Assembly (NCBI RefSeq): GCF_000204055.1
Contig: NW_006768769.1
Location: 39,695-64,294 of the forward strand
Direction: 5' to 3'
Source of the DNA: Melampsora larici-populina 98AG31
Lineage: Eukaryota > Basidiomycota > Pucciniomycetes > Pucciniales > Melampsoraceae
Length of the DNA: 24,600 bases
Shown: positions 18,708 to 24,600 of the stretch, one piece after another
Position numbering within the stretch: position 1 is the stretch's first letter
Layout of the letters: each line of letters begins with the position of its first letter
The notes under the pieces: model-generated
Database searches by the model: none
Told to the model about the DNA's origin: nothing
The model's input: the letters and a program-made list of their open reading frames with translations, nothing else
Program-made: the position numbers and the translations under genes

Positions 18708-19259
18708 TTATGCTGACAGTAGACATTGATCTCCTGTAGGCACATCTGTAAAGCTGACATTGAAGCCGTAGTTTGCTTTGAACGGTGACATTCCTATGGC
18801 AACGTGATCATTGTTATTGTAAGAGAATTCTGCCATGGGTAATAAAGAGCTCCAGTCATCCTGTTTATAACTTGTGAAATGCCTAATGTACTGCTCAACC
18901 GCTTTGTTTGTGATTTCTGATTGACCGTCAGTCTGTGGGTGATAGGCTGTTGAAGACTGTGTGGTTATCCCCAATCCTTTATGTATATTTTTTGTAAGTT
19001 TGGAGATGAAGACATCACCTCTGTCCAACGTGATTGTTTGAGGAGTTCCATGTAATTTCCACACATGCTTGATCATGATATCTGCTAATTCATCTGACAA
19101 AATGGTCTTCCTGCAAGGTATGAAATGTGCCATTTTAGTTAGCCGGTCCACCACTGTAAGTATGCTATCATTACCATCTGATTCAGGTAAATCGGTGATC
19201 AGATTGTAACAGATGTCAACCCAAGGTCCACTCGGGATTGGCAGAGGCTTTAAACTCAA
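18708..19259 (-). pseudogene. integrase catalytic core segment
   Basis: Recognisable blocks are SLKPLPIPSGPWVDI, LTVVDRLTKMAHFIPC, TLDRGDVF (second acid), STAYHPQTDGQSEITN (with the Glu) and EFSYNNNDHVAIGMSPF. The first Asp, normally in a DF/DLI context before the hydrophobic strand, is Asn here (CYNLITDLP), so the DDE triad is incomplete. TAA at 18710-18708 ends the frame where the protein would normally continue into ARLAQ. Confidence 0.85.
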
Positions 19260-20280
19260 ATGGTTTCATAGTTCTTGATTTGATTCTTTGGCAGGATTGA
19301 CAACCATCAACATATTTGTTGACGAATGCTTTCATTGACTTCCAATGGTAAGCTCTTTTTACTAATGCTGATTTTCTCATTCTTCCTGGGTGACCTGCAA
19401 GTCGACTATCATGTCTTGACTTGAGGATTTGAACTTTCAGATCATGATTGTTAGGTACGACAATCTTCCCTTTACAATATAATACATCATTAATTTTGCT
19501 GTAATCTTTGACTAATTTCATCCATGATGTTCCATTACATAGCTTCAATATTTCAATGATTTTTGGGTCTGATTCAGATTTGCTTTTGATTTCTTCTAAG
19601 ATTCTCGCATCATTCCATACCAGCCTTGAGTTATTTGTGTCTGTGTCATTATCATCTGTGGTTTCATTCACTTCATTGCCATTAAGTTCTTGTTCATCAA
19701 CTACCCACAATTCAAATAAGTCAAGTTCATCTATAAACACATCTGCTGGCAGGTTCTGTGGTTTGAGTAATTGTCCAAACAAGAGTTTTTCCCCGTCCTT
19801 TGTCATCAGGTCCGGTCGTTGCGAGAGTGCGTCCAGTTTGGTTGACTGCTTCCCTGGTCTGAATCTTATCTCAAAGTCAAAACTTCCTAATGCTTCCGCC
19901 CAAAGAGCCTGACATCTAGTTAGTTCTTTTGTTGTCATGAGAGATTCAAGGTTCTTGTGATCAGTGTATACTATTACACTTAGTCTATTTGGATTTCCCT
20001 CTAAGTACTGGTGCCATTCCTTAAATGCACTAACAATCGCTAGGAGTTCTTTATCAAAGATCTTGTAATTCCTTTCTGCTTTGATCAGAGAGCAAGATAG
20101 GAAAGCCACAGGATGGAGTTGTCTGTTGCCGTCAGATATTTGAGATAAAACAGCGCCAAGAGCATAGTTGGAACAGTCACACTCTAATAGAAACGGTTTT
20201 TATGGATCAGAAATTTTGAGTATTGGTGCGGAGGTAAATGTGTCTTTGAGAAGTTTGAATGATATTTCACGCCCAGTTGT
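19216..20280 (-). pseudogene. RNase H and integrase zinc-finger segment
   Basis: The RNase H-like part starts in EISFKLLKDTFTSAPIL (about 20270), meets TAA at 20202-20200 (DP*KPF), and continues through LECDCSNYALGAV, FDKELLAIV, VYTDHKNLESL and RPGKQSTKLDALSQRPDL. The integrase HHCC finger follows (RHDSRLAGHPG...CQSCQR). DALSQ replaces the usual DALSR, consistent with CGA to CAA. The frame then shifts near 19255 into the integrase core. Confidence 0.85.
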
Positions 20281-21173
20281 CCATCAAAAGGAGTGTCTTT
20301 TTGTGATAATTCATGTAACGGTCTTGCTATCTTTGAGAATTGTCCAATGAAACGTTGGTAAAAGTTTGCAAAGCCTATGAACGTTTGAACTTCACTTAGA
20401 TTTTTTGGAGCTGGCCAGTCCTTAACTGCTTTAGCTTTAGTTTCTTCCTTTTTGATTTGATTCTTAGATATTATTAACCCTAGGTAAGCTATTTCTGATT
20501 TTGAAAACTTGCATTTCTCCGGCTTCAGCCATACATTTTGCGCTTTGAGGATGTCCAGGACTTGCTTTACTGCGGCTTTATGATCAACTCCAGGTCTTGT
20601 ATAAATGAGAATGTTGTCTTGGTATGCTGCTACATTTCGTCCTATGTGAGATTTGAGTATGTCCTGAATGAAATACTGGAAGAAACCGGGGGCTCCAGTG
20701 GGACCAAAAGGCATTGTGAGAGGCTCAAACTGACCCTGTTTGCAGATAAAAGCTAGTTTTCCTTCACCTTCTCTTACATGTAAATTATTGTATCCATTTC
20801 TCATATCTAAACTGGTAAATTTTTCAGCATGAAGCAAGCTGTCAATTAGTTCCATTGTCAATGGTAACAGATATTGATTTTTTACCATTACTGCATTTAG
20901 TTTTTGATAGTCAAAGCACAGTCAAAGGCTGCCATCCTTCTTCCCAGTGAACAATACAGGAGCTGCCCATGGGGAAGTGGTACGACGTATTGTTCCGTTC
21001 TCTAAGCCTCGTTTGAGCATTTCATCTAATACCCCGCTTTCTTTGGGTGACAAAGGGATCACTCGTCCAGCCTGAGGGGTTGTTCCAGGTAATAGGTCCA
21101 CACCTATTGTCATAGGGTCTATGTGGAGGGAGGACATTGGACTTGCTTTTCTCAAATATGTCAAGGTACGCAT
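20184..21173 (-). pseudogene. reverse transcriptase segment
   Basis: Frame 21173-20922 carries VDLLPGTTPQAGR and APVLFTGKKDGSL, then TGA at 20924-20922 replaces the usual Arg before LCFDYQKLN. The frame resumes through KFTSLDMRNGYNNLHV and LTMPFGPTGAPGFFQ. The catalytic YLDD box reads YQDN, so the second Asp is lost. After SQKDTPFD, near 20280, the frame shifts. The domain is otherwise full length for a Ty3/gypsy reverse transcriptase, which would have copied the element RNA. Confidence 0.88.
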
Positions 21174-21954
21174 GGTAACATTCAGGGACCAGTTCAGCTG
21201 CCGGTTGTGTTGGTGCTTTCAGTGCAATCTCCGGATTGAGTTTAGCAGATAAATTCCACGACGCAGACGTTTTGTTGATGTGTGAGAGCGACGGTTGTTG
21301 CTTTGAGGCTATTTGCGAGTATAGGCGTCTTGTTGGTGCTTGTGGAGGTAATTGTGTTGCCAATCTAGAAAGTTTTCCCGGTGGAAGAGAGAATTGCTTT
21401 TTCATTGTTTCACATGAGGCATTTGATTGGGCAATGACAGACTCACTCTGCGGGGGTATTAGCAAGTCATTTACAATCTCTACCCCCTTGTCACAATTCC
21501 TAGCTTCCCTCATTAGTTCCAACTCGTAGTCTTTTGAGGTGATTGGCGGATTGGACAAAGTCATCTCGTGAATGACTGCAGGTGGTTCTGTTTGGGGTTT
21601 GCTGTTGGACGTGACTGCTTTGTTGAGGGTACGGTTTTCTAAATGATGTTTAAGCTTGCCACTGGTTTCTTCACATAAGGTAATAGAATGCAAGGAATAC
21701 TCACATTGCGGGGGCATTGATGAGTCATTTACGATCTCTACGCCCTCGTCATGTTGCCCAGCGTGCCTATCAGGCTCCAATACTTGGTCCATCAAGGATT
21801 TTTTCGGTCTTGACAATGTTGCATCTGCAACAGCAATGCTGAGAGTGTGTCTTGATAGGCGGCTTTCTTCCCAATTAATTTTTGAGTGATCATCATCATC
21901 ATAACATTTAATCCCAGAGACGGTTCGCTTACAAAACTCGACAAAATCCACCAT
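21022..21954 (-). pseudogene. N-terminal pol segment leading into reverse transcriptase
   Basis: A 310-codon frame. Its end contains ELVPECYHAYLDIFEKSKSN and LPPHRPYD, the conserved lead-in to gypsy reverse transcriptase, after which the frame shifts by one base near 21100. The upstream part is unrecognised and holds a degenerate internal repeat: GVEIVND-x-x-x-PPQ at residues 71 and 157. No protease DTG motif or gag zinc knuckle (CCHC) was seen. It was probably once continuous with the next segment. Confidence 0.7.
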
Positions 21955-23223
21955 TAGTGTGATTTTCGAGTTTTGTCCTTGGTCAGAAACATGTCACTGC
22001 AATTCAATTTGCATTCACCATCATGATCGTCGCCAATCCCAATTATAATCCAGCGGATCCCCAAATGTATATCTCCATCGCCAAAACTCAACACAAAATA
22101 CTCGCCAGTCGCTTGAAGTGGGAATGGAACCTCAGCAGATCCAATGACTCTACCCTTACCAACAGCAATATAGGAGAAAGATTAAGATCCCACCACGGAT
22201 TTGATACATACCACCACCATCACATATACAAAATCCAACAATCGCATTGGAATGCAGTCAGTTTTGGTTCTTCAATATGATCTTTTCCTGGACCTAACTG
22301 ATCTTTTCTTTGCCGTCATTGTTCCAGTCGTACAGAAGGTACTTTCGAGAAACATCAACAACAAACAAATTTGAACCCGATTGATCTGAACTTTTGAATA
22401 ATCAAAAGTACTAACTACTTACGACATCAGAAGAAATCACTAGACAAGGTCAATTATCATGAAACTTAAAGACGACATCAGTCACCAACTACTAAAACTT
22501 TTGATTTGATAGAAACAAGAAATGAAGATTTTAAGGTATCAGATCAAATCAAATGGGATCTTCTTAAATTTCCTCAAACCAAAATCCAACAATCTAATGA
22601 AATCAAAATCAAAATCAAAGAAATCATTGAATCAACTCAAACCATCCTTTATTGCTAATCACTTCAGACATTGTAAGTTGATTCTTACAAATTCATTCAT
22701 TCATTAATCAATCAAATCAAAAAGATCGAAACTATTTGGATTGCATTTGAATAGTAAGATTAATCGGACAAACTTCAATTATATCACACACTCTGCACCT
22801 TGTAAAAACATCAACAGATGAATCAATGGTGAAACCAAGTGATGAGACCATGTAAGCCTTGGAACAATCAATGAGCGTGATCAGGGACTTAGTTCATACT
22901 CATGGTACCAATTTCCATCAGTTTCTCTTCGAAACCATTGTATCATTTTCCTTGAAATCCCAAACTGATGTTCTCTTTTTTGGTTTTTGATTCAGGTCTC
23001 AATCAATCAAAATCTTTATCACATCAATCTTCCAAAAATTTCAACGATTTGATTTGTTTATCTTATGTTGCTAATGTTTGAAGTTCGAGTTGATCCAATT
23101 CACCCTAATACTCATCGATTCCAAAACAATATTACTGTATTTTTCAACTTATGTTTCAAATATGGTATTTAGACCAGGTTATACACTTAATCGCCTTCAT
23201 CTCTTCCCAATCATCTCATTTAA
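21955..23223. other. A/T-rich DNA between retroelement and FAS2 pseudogene, no gene called
   Basis: No 5' LTR or primer-binding site was recognised next to the retroelement. The stretch is rich in AATCAAAATC-type words (22590-22640). One open frame, about 22470-22658 (+), reads DQIKWDLLKFPQTKIQQSNE and ends in TAA; it looks protein-like but has no identifiable partner exon. Further decayed FAS2 sequence may be hidden in 22800-23223. Confidence 0.45.
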
Positions 23224-24600
23224 GCTGATTGGACTGGACTCAAACATCTTGAATTCCAACGTTTTCAAAACCAGCTTGATGCGATTCACCAGGAGCATAG
23301 AGAATCCTACATTCAAGGTATCCAGCCCGTCCTTGATCCATTGAAAGCCCGTCATTTCAATTCATCCTGAACTGGGTTCGTCAGACTGCTTAGAGATGTT
23401 TTGCGACATGTAAGTCGCTTCCTCTTCTCATGAACTCGCGCGATTTCATCTGAGCTCACGTATCTCTGCTTTGCAGTATCTATGGCCGTCTGCAAACTGT
23501 CGATCGGGACATCAGTGGCGAAGTAGGTTTTCAATCTCTCCTCATCTCGATCTTCAGCTGATCACAATCATATTATTTGTATTTGGTGATCATGAACTGA
23601 GCCAACCCAGCTTTGTTAGAATACATGCAAAATCATCTCGACAATACTTACACATCGAAAGTAGAGCGCTACCGACTTGCAAAGGGATTTGGACAAATTC
23701 TCCTCAGTAACTGTCGTGAGGCTATCGGAACAGCACCTATGTATCGCGATAGTAAGTAACACTTGATTGAAATGATTCCAGGGAGGTTGTGATTGCTTAA
23801 GATCCTTCATATCTCCAGTCACTTTCCCCACTGCCCCGAAGACCAGTCACTGTAAAGTTGACATTGTATATGGAGAAGTCGACCAAACTGGTGTATCTTG
23901 ACTGGAACAATACGTGGCGGAAATGGCTGCCGGTTTGAGGATCACCGCAGATGAATCTCGACAAAGTTCAGGAGTCGATCCAGAATCTTTACAAGTTAGT
24001 CAACTCTCAACCAAAGATCTTCAAATTACAGATGGCGGCAATCCGATCTCTGTACGGTGAGGTAGTCAAAGGTCTTTCCCATGATGTGCGTAATCGACAG
24101 GGACCTGGCGCACCGGGAAGTCAAAGACCATCAAGTCAGTTCCTTCAACCTGTGCAAGCTGAACCGACTGCGCGCTCCAGCGATGAGACTCCCCTACTTC
24201 ATTTGAAACTTAGAGTCAGTGATCACAACTGGGTTTACAGCAGTAAATTGACCACTGTAAGTAGTTCTGTATTGCCTTTGCTTTGACACGTTCAGCTGAT
24301 TCATAAATGGGTCAATCACTCCCTCACAACTAGCTCTATCTTGATGTTTTGACAGAGATTGCGTCTGCCGGATCGACCTTTGAACACGAGAAAGCTTTAC
24401 ATACTGGAATCGGTAAAGGTAGTATTCAGGTTGAAATCTTGAAGGGTCTCTTGAGTGGTGATGCTCAATTTTTAGTCACCACTTCTTGATGCTCATGTGT
24501 CAAGGTCAAATATCACCAAGCTATTGGCAAAGTAGTTGGTTCACACGGTAGTAGGATCAATACTGGGCATTGATTTGTGACCACTGGATCTCATTCACAA
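23224..24600 (+). pseudogene. FAS2: broken fatty acid synthase alpha-subunit gene (partial, continues past the window)
   Basis: Blocks match fungal FAS alpha in order: YIQGIQPVLDPLKARHFNSS (ends ~23365), WVRQTALEMF, IYGRLQTVDRDI (after an intron 23410-23476), EYMQNHLDN, RYRLAKGFGQILL, APMYRD, TFPTAPKT (after an intron 23752-23818), VDIVYGEV, NLDKVQESIQNLYKLV (23951), NRQGPGAPGSQRPSSQFLQP, DHNWVYSSKL, and the start of the ketoreductase domain LYLDVLTEIASAG...EILKGLLSG (24334 on, after an intron 24257-24333). FAS alpha builds long-chain fatty acids with the beta subunit. This copy is dead: one-base losses near 23368 and 23391, TGA at 23598, 23899 and 24487, and a frame change near 23940. Retained introns show it arose from genomic DNA, not from mRNA. 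A strongly decayed sole copy is unlikely, so an intact FAS2 should exist elsewhere. Confidence 0.88.

Larger units (their letters stand above)
17750..21954 (-). mobile_element. decayed Ty3/gypsy chromovirus-type retrotransposon
   Basis: On the minus strand the order is N-terminal pol region, reverse transcriptase, RNase H, integrase zinc finger, integrase core, chromodomain, polypurine tract, LTR. This is the Ty3/gypsy order with a C-terminal chromodomain. It lacks a recognisable gag and 5' LTR. At least four in-frame stops and three frameshifts interrupt pol, and catalytic residues are changed, so it cannot be autonomous. Confidence 0.9.

Noticed and set aside
19508..19912. Plus-strand frame of 134 codons inside the retroelement
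   Set aside because: It mirrors the RNase H/integrase region on the minus strand, which has many conserved motifs; the plus-strand peptide is Ser-rich shadow.
22470..22658. A 62-codon plus-strand frame (EDFKVSDQIKWDLLKFPQTK...)
   Set aside because: It reads like protein, but the region is low-complexity AATCAAA-rich, there is no start codon with a sensible leader, and no matching exon was found.
1..24600. tRNA, rRNA, CRISPR or bacterial operon features
   Set aside because: No B-box-like tRNA signature, rRNA core or regularly spaced repeat array was seen, and the gene structure with many introns is fungal.

Overview
The window looks like genomic DNA of a basidiomycete, most likely a rust fungus (Pucciniales). 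Genes carry many short introns (about 64-107 bp, GT-AG, some with CTAAC-like branch points). A GH5_9 glucanase has the type II membrane layout seen in basidiomycetes. A protein with an MCPCY motif resembles a large family of uncharacterised Puccinia/Melampsora proteins. The spaces between genes are rich in transposon remains. No database search was possible, so family names rest on motifs and recall.

Layout. 3-164 (+): last codons of an unidentified gene. 393-955: tandem repeats. 982-2700 (-): three-exon rust-family gene. 2701-4660: gene-poor DNA with hairpins and a foldback cluster of GTGTAAAA/TTTTACAC motifs. 5083-7182 (+): complete six-exon SET-domain lysine methyltransferase of the Rubisco-LSMT/SETD type. 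9339-12929 (+): ten-exon membrane-anchored exo-beta-1,3-glucanase with a 676-bp first intron and a 24-nt exon. 13997-14807 (-): probable two-exon secreted protein with a signal peptide, a Kex2-like KR site and a disordered repeat tail (effector candidate). 15521-16440: Mutator-type non-autonomous element with a perfect 9-bp target duplication, abutting a 225-bp TA-flanked MITE at 16451-16675. 16902-17219: diverged LTR. 17750-21954 (-): decayed Ty3/gypsy chromovirus with 3' LTR, polypurine tract and all pol domains, but broken by stops and frameshifts and with catalytic Asp residues lost. 23224-24600 (+): broken, intron-containing copy of the fatty acid synthase alpha subunit gene (FAS2), running off the window.

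The three intact genes (methyltransferase, glucanase, putative secreted protein) do not form a pathway; they are separate loci in repeat-rich DNA. The most informative signals are the two precisely bounded MITEs, the FAS2 pseudogene, the C-to-T decay (mostly TCG context) shared by the pseudogene and the retroelement, and the secreted repeat protein. I found no RNA gene, CRISPR array or obvious novel multi-gene system.
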